Shown here piece after piece: positions 1-9,069 of a stretch of 64,000 bases of DNA. The stretch comes from Armillaria gallica. Lineage: Eukaryota; Basidiomycota; Agaricomycetes; Agaricales; Physalacriaceae. A model generated the notes under the pieces. That model did no database searches. It saw only the letters and a list, made by a program, of their open reading frames with translations, and was not told where the DNA came from. The stretch lies in assembly GCA_037576215.1 (NCBI GenBank), contig JBANDB010000010.1, positions 2,294,001 to 2,358,000 of the forward strand, written 5' to 3'. The translations under genes and the position numbers were made by a program. The number at the start of each line of letters is the position of its first letter. Within the stretch, counting starts at the first letter, position 1.

Positions 1-1
1 A

Positions 2-2851
2 GATAAAATTGCGACAGGCATATATGAGCCATCCAGTTCATCATATCGTTCTAAATGGTTTACGGTCTTCAAGAAGGATGGACATTCCCTTCATATCGTA
101 CATGATCTCCAACCACTAAATGCTATCACCATTCGCAACTCAGGTGTTCCTCCCTTCATTGAACAACTTGCAGAGACTTTCAGTGGACGTGCATGCTATG
201 GTGTCTTTGATTTATTTGTTGCATTTGATCAAAGGCTCCTAGCCACACAAAGCCGAGATTTCACTACTTTTCAAACACCTCTAGGAACCTTTCGTTTAAC
301 TATGCTTCCCATGGGATGGACAAATTCTATGCAAATCCTCCAAGGCGATATCACATATACACTTCAGGAAGAAATTCCTGATATCACCATTCCATTTGTA
401 GATGATGCAGGAATCAAAGGCCCAGAATCACGATATCAGAATGAGCATGGAGAATACACAACTATTCCTGAAAATTCTGGTATTAGACAATTCATATGGG
501 AGCACTTCCAAAACCTAAATCGAATAGTGGAACGTATCAAATATGTTGGTTGCACATGGTCAGGAAAGAAAGCATATTTGTGTGTACCTGAGGCAGTCAT
601 AGTGGGACACAAGTGTACCTATGAGGGGCGAGTTCCAGAAGATGGAAAAGTTGACAAGATCAAAAACTGGGGTCCATGCCATGACCTTACAGATATTCGT
701 TCATTTTTGGGAACCTCTGGGATACTTCGCATATACATTCGCAATTACAGCCTTATTGCCAGGCCTCTAGTCAACCTCACCCGCAAAGGTGTAGAGTTCT
801 ACTGGGGGCCAGATCAAGAAGCTGCACAACATGCTTTGAAAGACGCAATCATAAACTCACCCGCTCTTCGCCCAATTAACTACAAATCAGAGGCACCTGT
901 AATTCTAGCTGTGGATACCAGTGCAGAAGCCGTTGGCTATGCCCTATTCCAACAAGACCCTAATAACCCCAAGCGACGATACCCTTCTCGTTTTGGATCC
1001 ATTGCACTCAACAAAACAGAATCTAACTATAGCCAACCCAAGCTTGAATTATACGGTCTTTATCGAGCCCTTAAGGAGGCTGCACTCTGGATTATATCAG
1101 TGAAGAACCTGATTGTAGAGGTTGATGCAACTGCAATCAAAGGAATGATCAATAACCCAGATATGAATCCCAGTGCAGTTATCAACCGTTGGGTAGCTGG
1201 AATCCTCCTATTTCATTTCAAACTTGTACATGTACCAGGCAAGACTCATGGACCAGATGGCCTATCGAGAAGGCGTCCCCAACCAGGAGATCCCCCTCCT
1301 GAAGGAGATGATCTTGATTGGGTTGACAAATACTATGGCTTCCTTCATACTATAAACCCTCATCCAGATGTTCGTGCTTCAGGACGCAAAATTCTAAGCC
1401 CAATGCAAATATTTACAAAGGCAACCAGTCATCCATTAGTCCAGAACCCCATTCCATCAGATACCCCAATTATCATTCCACGTAATAAGAAAGCAATAGC
1501 AGCAGATGAAAGACTAGAACATGTCAGACATTTTCTCTCTGATTTTACCCAACCTCCCAATCTTTCCAATGATCAACTGCGAACATTTGGAAATTACGCG
1601 TCAGAATTCTTCCTCAAAGATGGGGAACTTTGGAAACGAGATCCTGCAGGAGAGCACAAACTGGTTATACCACCAGACAGACGATATAAGGTCATGCAAA
1701 TTGCTCATGATGAACTAGGACATAAAGGTGTCTATTCTGTTCGACAGCATATTCTCAAGCGCTATTGGTGGCCACAGATGCTATCAGACATCAAGTGGTT
1801 TGTGAAAACATGCCACTTGTGTCAGATACGTCAAACAGAAAAATGGCACATTCCTCCAGTTGTCTCTTATCCTGCACCACTATTTTCTAAGGCTTATATC
1901 GATACCTTTCATCTTCCACGCTCAAATGGGTTCAAGTACATTGTTCATGCTCGCTGCTCTATGAGTGCATACCCAGAGTTTCGCATGCTTCGCAAGGAAA
2001 ATGCAGAAGCCCTAGCACGTTTCATATTCGAAGACCTAATATGCCGATGGGGTTCACTTCGAGAAATTGTGACTGACAATGGTCCAGCATTTCTTGCTGC
2101 TCTAGAAATACTCAAAGGCCAATATGACATACATCATATAACTATCTCCCCTTACAACTCCCAAGCCCAAGGTGTTATTGAAAGACGTCACTATGACTTT
2201 AGAGAAGCACTTTTCAAAGCAGCTGATGGAGTAGAAAAGAGATGGTCTTATGTCGCATATTCTGTGATATGGGCAGAACGTGTCACTCCACTCAAGACAT
2301 TAGGACAGAGCCCATACGAAGTAGCAACAGGTGTACCACCTATCCTTCCACTTGACATTGCAGAAGCATCCTTTCTCATTCCGCCACCTACATCGACTCT
2401 GACAACTACAGAGCTGATCGCTCGTCGTGCAATCATACTGCAAAAACGGGAAGCTGATTTAGAAGCCATTCAGTCTAAAGTCTATGAATCACGAGTCAAA
2501 GCAGTAAAGCGATGGGAAAAAGATCATGCCAACCGCATCATAGATTGGAAATTCAAGCACGGTGCTTTAGTCCTCATTAGGAATACAAGAGTTCAGTATG
2601 AGCTCAGTCGCAAGTTCAAACCTCGCTATCTTGGTCCCTTAATAGTCATATCTCGCAATCAAGGTGGTGCATACATTCTGGCAGAACTAGATGGCACCCT
2701 GCTTGAAAAACCAGTGGCTGCTTTCCGCTGTATCCCATATCATCCTCGAGCATCTATTGATATACCAGATCTGGCTCAATTCCTGGATAGAGATCCTATG
2801 CAAATTCATGCTATGGAACAATCATCAGATACATTTGATGAAGATGTTTAA
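2..2851 (+). CDS. Ty3/gypsy retrotransposon Pol polyprotein (5' end outside window)
   Basis: One frame is open from the window edge to TAA at 2851. It encodes, in order: the second half of reverse transcriptase (VFDLFVAFDQR near the start, FVDDAGIKGP with the catalytic DD at about 393–422); RNase H (ILAVDTSAEAVGYALFQQD, then a VHVPGKTHGPDGLSRR end); an HHCC integrase zinc finger (H-x3-H ... CHLC, about 1700–1830); the integrase core (YIDTFHLP, VTDNGPAF, and QGVIERRHYDF supplying D, D and E, about 1890–2200); and a C-terminal GPY/F-like module (KFKPRYLGPLIV). The RT–RH–IN order is that of Ty3/gypsy, not Ty1/copia. No gag, protease or 5' LTR is in view, so whether the element is complete cannot be judged. 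The visible frame has no stop or frameshift, which suggests recent activity or recent arrival. Confidence 0.95.
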   Translation, partial: DKIATGIYEPSSSSYRSKWFTVFKKDGHSLHIVHDLQPLNAITIRNSGVPPFIEQLAETFSGRACYGVFDLFVAFDQRLLATQSRDFTTFQTPLGTFRLTMLPMGWTNSMQILQGDITYTLQEEIPDITIPFVDDAGIKGPESRYQNEHGEYTTIPENSGIRQFIWEHFQNLNRIVERIKYVGCTWSGKKAYLCVPEAVIVGHKCTYEGRVPEDGKVDKIKNWGPCHDLTDIRSFLGTSGILRIYIRNYSLIARPLVNLTRKGVEFYWGPDQEAAQHALKDAIINSPALRPINYKSEAPVILAVDTSAEAVGYALFQQDPNNPKRRYPSRFGSIALNKTESNYSQPKLELYGLYRALKEAALWIISVKNLIVEVDATAIKGMINNPDMNPSAVINRWVAGILLFHFKLVHVPGKTHGPDGLSRRRPQPGDPPPEGDDLDWVDKYYGFLHTINPHPDVRASGRKILSPMQIFTKATSHPLVQNPIPSDTPIIIPRNKKAIAADERLEHVRHFLSDFTQPPNLSNDQLRTFGNYASEFFLKDGELWKRDPAGEHKLVIPPDRRYKVMQIAHDELGHKGVYSVRQHILKRYWWPQMLSDIKWFVKTCHLCQIRQTEKWHIPPVVSYPAPLFSKAYIDTFHLPRSNGFKYIVHARCSMSAYPEFRMLRKENAEALARFIFEDLICRWGSLREIVTDNGPAFLAALEILKGQYDIHHITISPYNSQAQGVIERRHYDFREALFKAADGVEKRWSYVAYSVIWAERVTPLKTLGQSPYEVATGVPPILPLDIAEASFLIPPPTSTLTTTELIARRAIILQKREADLEAIQSKVYESRVKAVKRWEKDHANRIIDWKFKHGALVLIRNTRVQYELSRKFKPRYLGPLIVISRNQGGAYILAELDGTLLEKPVAAFRCIPYHPRASIDIPDLAQFLDRDPMQIHAMEQSSDTFDEDV

Positions 2852-3154
2852 ACTCGTCAACTCCTATATCATTCTGTCCCACATATATACTTGTCTATTT
2901 ACTGAAATTAAAATATCGAAATAAATCCTTTGCCTTTACAAACACCCAATCTGTTCTGACAGGAGTCAGAAAATTTTTTTGTTCCCCCCAGGGCATCTCG
3001 GACATATGCTAAATAATCAGCCTCTTGGATCAAACTGCAATCAAAAGTCTTATCAGTGATCATAGCTTATCATGATATATTTATCCAACATCCCAAATCA
3101 ACAGAAGTTTCCCATATACCCGATTCATGGCTGCATTCTACAATATAGCAGCTG

Positions 3155-3350
3155 CGGCCGCAGTCTCAGAGACTTTTGCCATTGGTTCACACCTCGCATG
3201 ATCCATTACCATGAGAAGGATATCATGGGTTCTAGCTGTGCCCGCAGTCTCAGAGACTTTTGCCATTGGTTCACACCTCGCATGATCCATTACCATGAGA
3301 AGGATTGCATGGGTTCTTGCTGATGCGCAGTCAGAGAGAATTGTGCCATT
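3155..3350. repeat. 84-bp tandem repeat downstream of gypsy pol
   Basis: Two nearly identical copies begin at about 3161 and 3245 (CAGTCTCAGAGACTTTTGCC followed by a shared ~60 bp) and a decayed third begins at about 3328 (CAGTCAGAGAGAATTGTGCC). The period is 84 then 83 bp. The array lies 0.3 kb after the pol stop in the untranslated 3' part of the retroelement. Short open frames on both strands across it are by-products of the repeat. Confidence 0.8.
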
Positions 3351-4133
3351 GGAATACACCTCATGTTGGACTACCCCAGAAGCTGTAAACACATGCAAAG
3401 CCAAGACCGTTTGCGCAATATTAAAGGCAGAGGACCTGCCCTAGCATCCTCAGTCTCGAGTAAAGGACCCTCATGCCACCCTCTGAGGCGCATCCTCTCA
3501 GACTCCTTCACTTAACTTCATGACTGCATGAAGGTGTCGTAACTGCTATGAATGGTGGTAGGCCAGCTGGGAAAACCCGTCGCAATACGTGAACGTGGAA
3601 GCACCAGTTTTAGTGTGTGTGTTTCGGAATCACCACAGAGACGGATTATGCAGGGATAGGATTATGTGAAAATCAAATATGTTATATAGATTGCTCCAAA
3701 CTCAATCGCAATTCATGGGTGTCTGTGCTATCTGAAATTCTCAAGTCCCTTCGCAAACAACTACTTAAGCGATTCAAGGATGTCTTTCAGATTGTCACAT
3801 TCTCAAGCTCATTTGCACTTTCATAAACTTCTCGTATAGCAATGTACAAATATCCATGGCAATATAGGTTCTCAAGTCCGTTTGCCCACAACAACAAGTG
3901 CAATTCCCGGATGTTCCTATTACTTGTCACATGGACAGATTCTTACATCATTATAAATGACTAAAAATATGCATCATCATCAATAGTCTAAATCTCCTTT
4001 AATTTGATCCTAAGGAACAGAAACCGGCCCGGGGGCCAATTGTCGGTGTTCTAAAGGTGGTGCCTGGTTGATAGTTGCCAGATTGCCAATAGAAGCCTAA
4101 AAATCTTTTCTTACAACCACTCTGACCGTCTTC
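3351..4133. other. Non-coding 3' region of the gypsy element
   Basis: No convincing gene. A GC-rich, purine-bearing stretch (GGCCCGGGGGCC) at about 4027–4038 is followed by TTGTCGGTGTTCT. This resembles a polypurine tract plus a TG-starting end, but no matching second copy is present, so I do not call an LTR here. Confidence 0.4.
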
Positions 4134-4523
4134 ATGCCAGATGTCATCTTTGCCTATCTCGCCCTCCTTGCATTACCAGCATCCTTGATTGTTGGGCTGG
4201 CCATTCTTTATTTCACCAAACCCTGCCGCCAGCGCCAACGGTCTTTCCATGCTTGCAACATCCCACTTCGCCAAATTGCTCTCTTTGATCCACATCCACT
4301 TCCAGTTGGAAGAGGAGACAAAATATCGAGCCATTCATCAGTGGCGTCTATTTATTCCTTTACCATACCGGATAACCTTATCGACACTACCAAACCAGCC
4401 ACTCCACTGTTGATTTATCAGTACCCCTCCTCAACAGAGTCTCAAGCATCCACTCACTCTGACTTCGTTCAAGGGTCGTCGAGAGACCTCATCACAAGGC
4501 CAGACTCACCAACTCTTCCATGA
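4134..4523 (+). CDS. Short single-pass membrane protein ORF between gypsy pol and the LTR
   Basis: 129-codon ATG frame. Residues about 5–28 are strongly hydrophobic (AYLALLALPASLIVGLAILYF), followed by a basic KPCRQRQR stop-transfer and then a Ser/Thr/Pro-rich polar tail. I recognise no family. It sits in the same orientation as pol, 1.3 kb after its stop and 1.7 kb before the LTR-like block. It could be an accessory gene of the retroelement, a captured host fragment, or a chance frame. The membrane-anchor plus basic-flank pattern is the only positive evidence. Confidence 0.4.
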   Translation: MPDVIFAYLALLALPASLIVGLAILYFTKPCRQRQRSFHACNIPLRQIALFDPHPLPVGRGDKISSHSSVASIYSFTIPDNLIDTTKPATPLLIYQYPSSTESQASTHSDFVQGSSRDLITRPDSPTLP

Positions 4524-5366
4524 CCAGAAGCAGCCCTGGTCCTTCCTCCTCACCTATGCAATCTGCACATTCCATCACCACCAACGTATCCACCGCCTAG
4601 ACCTCCGATGGATGTCTAGGACACTGTATCTATGCTACCTCAATATTTCCAATTCAATGAAATTTTATTCCAGCCCTATCGATTGTATAAAGCCCATTCG
4701 CATATCTTTTCTTTTTCTATTGTCATTTTCATTTCTTTGCTTCGGTTCAAAATTCTCTCGACCCTGAACATACGTTTAAAATTCCTACTTGACTACCAAT
4801 ACGCACTCAGACATGTCCTTGGGAAAGCTTCTTTACTCAATGCGGCCTGGCCCGATATCGCAAAAATCTCCGGTGCTATGGCTGTCATCTATTGCTTAAC
4901 CTTGGCATAAACACGGTCTTTACAAAGCTGCCCGGGTCATCAAGTGGTGATAAAAAGACACGGCCTAGAAAGTAACGGCACAACAACGGCAATAGCCGAC
5001 ACACAGGAACGCAGCCGAGAGGATGGGGGCCTGGTCCCTGACAGTCTGAAAGACGGCCTGAATGAGTCATGAATATTCTTCCTGCCATACACTATTCAAA
5101 TGAAACACTGCAATATTTAATTCCATGACAGCGTACTTGCAACCTGTCGCAACACTATTTATTCATACATTCCAGGGCGCTCCCTTGGCCACCATTCCAT
5201 ATGGCAGCAACAGCTCCAGACCAAGAATAGTTCATCGGTTGCCACGTCGGTCCCGAGAATACTCCTAGCGAGCCCGACAGAGTGGATAGCCCGGGAGCTA
5301 TTCCGGATAAATTGATTTAAAAAGAAAAGAGAATTAACGTGTCTAAATTATTCACCACTGTGGAAA
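4524..5366. other. Intergenic stretch in the retroelement 3' region
   Basis: No gene that I can support. A pyrimidine-rich, AT-rich tract at 4690–4780 and an A-rich segment just before 5340 could be promoter sequence for the short ORF that begins at 5367. Confidence 0.3.
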
Positions 5367-5633
5367 ATGACCACTGTTCTAAACATTGAAATCCCAAAAG
5401 CATACTGGGTAGCCCCTGCAATCATGGTGGCCGCCTTCTTAGGGTTCCGCCTATATGGAGCTTACGCCCTCTACTCTTTAAATCGTCCACGTGCCAATGA
5501 GCCAGCCTTCATCCAGCGCCTCTCGATAAGCCGAGGCGAATCACCCCTGTCACATCACAGGACAGTGGCCAGCAGCCAGCCAATGGAGCTCATGGCAATG
5601 CCGACATGGCCAGAGGCAGCTCACATGTCTTAA
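5367..5633 (+). CDS. Second short membrane-anchored ORF in the gypsy 3' region
   Basis: 88-codon ATG frame. A hydrophobic segment at residues about 12–36 (WVAPAIMVAAFLGFRLYGAY) is followed by Arg-rich and polar sequence. No family is recognised and there is no clear similarity to the ORF at 4134–4523 beyond the same plan of a short N-terminal anchor plus polar tail. It may be an accessory ORF of the retroelement. The coding call rests only on the ATG, the frame and the membrane segment. Confidence 0.35.
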   Translation: MTTVLNIEIPKAYWVAPAIMVAAFLGFRLYGAYALYSLNRPRANEPAFIQRLSISRGESPLSHHRTVASSQPMELMAMPTWPEAAHMS

Positions 5634-5729
5634 TGTTAAAAGAGAGGAGGCAAAGGAAGAGATGGGCATGATCGCACTGGGAGAAGCATAAGGCTAGCTA
5701 GGAAACATTTAAATATTAAATATCTATCC

Positions 5730-6170
5730 CTACTCTGAATCTGGACTGCCATAATCGATAGGAGAGAACACCTGCCCAGAATCATCATTATCCTCAGACA
5801 CCAACTCCTCTCCCGCAACCACAGTGGGGTATGACATGTTGCCCTGCGAGTCGACACGTACTGCAAACTCCAGCATAACATCTTCACTCATTTCAACCAG
5901 CGACCCTCCAACACATGCGAGCCCAGTGTCAAGGGCATGAATTGCCAGCAAATCCTTTCTAGCCCTGGCCTTAGCCTGTGCTTCAACAAAAGCCTTCGGG
6001 ATAGCAATAGAGGCGAAGTGGATCTGGGGGTAATCTAGGAAGAGAACAGCATGCAAAAGGACTTGGATATAAAGCTCAGACATGCAATCCACAGCTTTAT
6101 AGGCATCGATACTGATGCGAATACATGATGTAAAGAAGTCTATATCTCCTGCATGAACGGGGACGTTCAT
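5730..6170 (-). CDS. Antisense ORF just upstream of the LTR-like block
   Basis: 146-codon frame on the strand opposite to pol, beginning with ATG at 6170, about 16 bp from the proposed LTR start. Amino-acid composition is protein-like: alternating hydrophobic segments (YIQVLLHAVLFLDYPQIHF), an Ala/Lys/Arg helix (EAQAKARARKDLL) and an acidic C-terminus (SEDNDDSGQ). No family is recognised. Antisense ORFs between pol and the 3' LTR are known in some LTR retrotransposons; assignment to that class here is inference from position. Confidence 0.45.
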   Translation of the reverse strand: MNVPVHAGDIDFFTSCIRISIDAYKAVDCMSELYIQVLLHAVLFLDYPQIHFASIAIPKAFVEAQAKARARKDLLAIHALDTGLACVGGSLVEMSEDVMLEFAVRVDSQGNMSYPTVVAGEELVSEDNDDSGQVFSPIDYGSPDSE

Positions 6171-6185
6171 AAATTATGTTCTCCC

Positions 6186-6728
6186 CAGTTGTGCACATCC
6201 AGTACAGGCTGTGCACCAATGTGAGCTCTATCTCACATTTTGCTATGCTTCAAGACAGCATACAGGAAGAAGAGAACATCCTCTCCAGACCCCTATCCAA
6301 GATCTCAGCATCAGATCACAATAAGAATCCAGATTCATGTAGCTAAAGTACCTCATCATGATCTTTTGATCATCAAATATTGATCATTGTCCTCTCCTAT
6401 TGTTCTATTGTTCTGTGATTCCATTGTTCTGTACTCCCATTGTTTCTACCTATTGTTCCCCAAGTATGGAAACTCATTGTTCTCTAGTAGTATATAAGTA
6501 GCTGTAAGTTAGACAAAGGGAGGACTTTTTCCCCCATCTTTAGCCAGGTCAACCAATACATTTGCATTTACCCTCCAAGCATAGCTGCTGCCTAGCACCA
6601 CCTAGGACTCTATCACCAGGAGAACTTATATACAATTCAGTATCTGGAAACCATTGCTTAACATCTTCCTAATCATTAAATCTCAATAACTGTTTCATTC
6701 CTTTCAATTAATCCAGTACACATCTGTC
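6186..6728 (+). mobile_element. LTR-like block (3' LTR of the gypsy element or solo LTR)
   Basis: The block begins with TGTGCACATCCAG and ends near CCAGTACACATCTGTCA. It contains a promoter with a clear TATA box (TATATAAG at 6491–6498), a run of ATTGTTCT-type repeats upstream (6395–6480) and a pyrimidine-rich leader downstream. The plus orientation matches the pol gene. A second copy of the block is not in the window, and I found no convincing 5-bp target duplication, so the boundaries are approximate and 3' LTR versus solo LTR is open. Confidence 0.5.
6491..6498 (+). promoter_or_regulatory. TATA box inside the LTR-like block
   Basis: TATATAAG in an otherwise T-rich promoter-like region; expected position for an LTR U3/R promoter. 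Confidence 0.45.
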
Positions 6729-6958
6729 AGAATCGTTGAAGCCCTCCTTGCAGTAAAAAGAATTCGCCAGGAAACATATCTTCGGTTTACACCTAGTTTC
6801 CCAGCCTTACAGCGCAAGGCATAATTCACTAGTACAAGCAGGTGGTCCTATCACCAAGGTCGTCGAGTGGGTGGAAGATTTTTGGCGTTGCACGATTGAG
6901 GGTCCAAGGAGCTTACTGCGTACATATAATATGAAGCGGTTGGCGTGGCAAAGGGATA

Positions 6959-7701
6959 CTATTGGTTAATACATTCACTACAAAAGGATATTTCTTTTCT
7001 AGAGTACCTTGCTTGTAAATCCTCTACACTGTTCATCGCCTTGCATAACAAGTCTTCGAGCCAAAATATCACCTGATGAATGGGTCCCATCATGCCCTGC
7101 ACCCGCTCCATATCTTTTCCTACCCCTGCACTATTCAGAACAACATGCTCATATTCATATCCCAACTTCTCGAAGGGGGAAAGTCGAGTGAGAGCATTCT
7201 CAATCACACGTCGGCGTCCCTTGAGTCGTGTAGGTCCGATAGTAGCAATGTACGCATGGTAGATCTTGTCCACGAAGCGGCGTGGTTCGTTTTCTGTTAG
7301 CATGTTGAACCGCTGCTGTAGCCGTTCTAGTTGGTCGAGTGCTTCTGCTAGATCTGAGCTGCGTCTGAAGTCAAAATCAGTCATTAAGCTCTAGTAAGAG
7401 CACGTTCAACAGACATACCGTATATGCGTTTCTCCCGAGTTAACCTCGATATCAGTACATCGTGCTGCCCGCCGAATCAAAGGTTCCAAACGGCTAGAAG
7501 CGTACAAGTAAGAACCAGATCAAAAGAGATATCATCTCACATACCTCCGTGCTCGATTGTTAGATATTCCTGCAAGTTGGTATGACTCGCGTCGACACTG
7601 ATTGATGGCATGACGATGCCTGGCAAGAGAGCTTCAGTTTACAGCTCGGAGATCATATAATAATTCTTCTTACTTCTGATAACTTTGTCAGCTACTAGCA
7701 T
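6959..7701 (-). CDS. Unknown 195-aa protein, four exons
   Basis: Exons 7701–7674, 7619–7541, 7493–7419 and 7364–6959 join to a 588-nt frame (195 aa plus stop) with consistent phases. Introns are GT–AG and 46–54 nt. The start is MLVADKVIRS; the longest exon has a helical Leu/Gln/Arg-rich segment (LAEALDQLERLQQRF) that may form a coiled coil. No family is recognised. The gene lies between the retroelement LTR and the left KDZ repeat array, reading away from the array, so its promoter would lie in the ~200 bp next to it. Whether it belongs to the KDZ transposon, like the minus-strand gene at the other end, cannot be decided. The exon 2 donor uses GTGAGA in preference to an overlapping GTATGT because only the former keeps the frame. 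Confidence 0.6.
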
Positions 7702-7908
7702 TGTGAGCTGTTCAGCGTTCCTGTTCCGTTTGAAAGGCGCGTCGTGAAACCATGGCAGTTGGTAGAATGAGGGGGGGCTGAAACCGAGGTGCCAAGTGAC
7801 AGCTGACACGAGGGACTACTTTGGAGCAGGGGATCACTTGAAGCCGTAGGATTTGCGCGCTGTCATAGAAAAAAGGGATCAGCATACGAGACTGTACAGA
7901 GTCAACTG

Positions 7909-8160
7909 AACCGTGTTACGATAATGTACAAAGTCAGTCCAAAGACTTTGTACTTTGTCGTGGAAGGAAGGAACCGCGTTACGGTAATGTACAAAGTCAG
8001 CTCGAAAAATTTGTACTTTGTCGTGGAAGGAAGGAACCGTGTTACGATAATGTACAAAGTCAGCTCGAAAAATTTGTACTTTGTCGTGGAAGGAAGGAAC
8101 CGTGTTACGATAATGTACAAAGTCAGCTCGAAAAATTTGTACTGTGTTGTAAAAGGCAAC
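7909..8160. repeat. Left subterminal array of the KDZ element, 63-bp unit x4
   Basis: Units start at 7909, 7972, 8035 and 8098 (period exactly 63 bp). Each contains TAATGTACAAAGTCAG and, 20–25 bp on, ATTTGTACTTTGTCGTGG, so each unit is itself partly palindromic around TACAAAGT/ACTTTGTA. A single diverged site (AAGACTTTGTACTTCATCG) follows near 8237. Open frames on both strands across the array encode repeats of TMYKVSS type and are artefacts of the 63-bp (21-codon) period. Confidence 0.9.
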
Positions 8161-8387
8161 AGTTGACTGACAGCTGTCACGTAATTTGGGCTTGTTTCAC
8201 TTTGCAAAGTTTCAGGATTGTATACAGTCTAAGCAAGACTTTGTACTTCATCGTAAATCTAAAATCCTTATAAGCTCAAGAGAAGAAATGAAAACGCCAT
8301 CACTCACAGGATATCTATTGTTATCGGCAGAACAGGTGGGTACCTTCGGCTATAGGACGGCAAGGTCTCTTATGTCTGTTATCAGAT

Positions 8388-8844
8388 ATGCTTCGCTCTC
8401 GGGAGAAAAGGGAATTTTTGAGGGCTTATGTGCCCGAATATCGCAGGGTGAAAGCTGTTGCGAAGGAGAATCCGAGACTCTTCGCACAGTTTCAGTCTCG
8501 TATATGGCTACTTTGGATAAGCTGTTGGCACCCGGAACTGCGGGTTCCTGACCCGAATGATGCTGCGGGGATTTGCCACTGGAACCGTAGTCGCCAAAAA
8601 GTAAGTTCTTCTGTCGTGGCGCAAATCAATAGACTCACTGTATTCGCCTTAGAATCTTCTCAAGATTATTCAGACGCTAGCGTTTTGGGATCCCTTCTAT
8701 GCTGAGGGTCGCAGAAAGGAAGCAGGACGAGCACTGCTCTCCTTAGGTGTAGATGGTGTAGCCTCCAAGACACGGCTATCCGGTATAAGACGAAGTGATC
8801 GAGTACCGAAGCCAAAGAAGCATCCCGATCATGATGATAGTTAG
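8388..8844 (+). CDS. KDZ passenger gene: unknown 134-aa basic protein
   Basis: Exon 1 8388–8600 and exon 2 8653–8844 are separated by a GTAAGT...TTAG intron of 52 nt; the frame closes exactly (134 aa). The protein is Arg/Lys-rich and Trp-rich (WLLWISCWHPE, CHWNRSR), with a basic C-terminus (RRSDRVPKPKKHPDHDD) that could be a nuclear signal. No family is recognised. It lies between the left repeat array and the transposase, in the same orientation as the transposase and 226 bp before its ATG. An upstream exon (ATG near 8288, donor at 8336) is possible, but its frame does not join cleanly, so the ATG at 8388 is used. Confidence 0.65.
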
Positions 8845-9069
8845 CTCACGTGTTATTTATCGAAGCTTTTGATCGTCTAAAACGAGCCTTGTCTTAACTA
8901 CGAATATACTGTCACTCGTGGAGCGCTCGTGGTTCCACAAGGACCACTATCTCACATGTTTCGTCCAAATAACAACCCTCTCTCTCTTTCGTAACTTCAG
9001 CGAACTTCGAAGTAATATTTAAGCCAAATGACACAACTTTGATACCCATCCTCCCTGTCTCACGGAAAT

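Noticed and set aside
3072..3404. Overlapping plus and minus frames with repeated HEKDIMGSS-type peptide
   Set aside because: Produced by the 84-bp tandem repeat (28 codons).
4041..4130. Possible LTR start (TTGTCGGTGTTCT after a GC/purine-rich tract)
   Set aside because: No second copy and no TATA or matching end; the block at 6186–6728 is a better LTR candidate.
7902..8207. Open frames on both strands across the left KDZ array encoding MYKVSSK-like repeats
   Set aside because: The 63-bp unit is 21 codons, so any stop-free frame repeats automatically; these are not independent genes.
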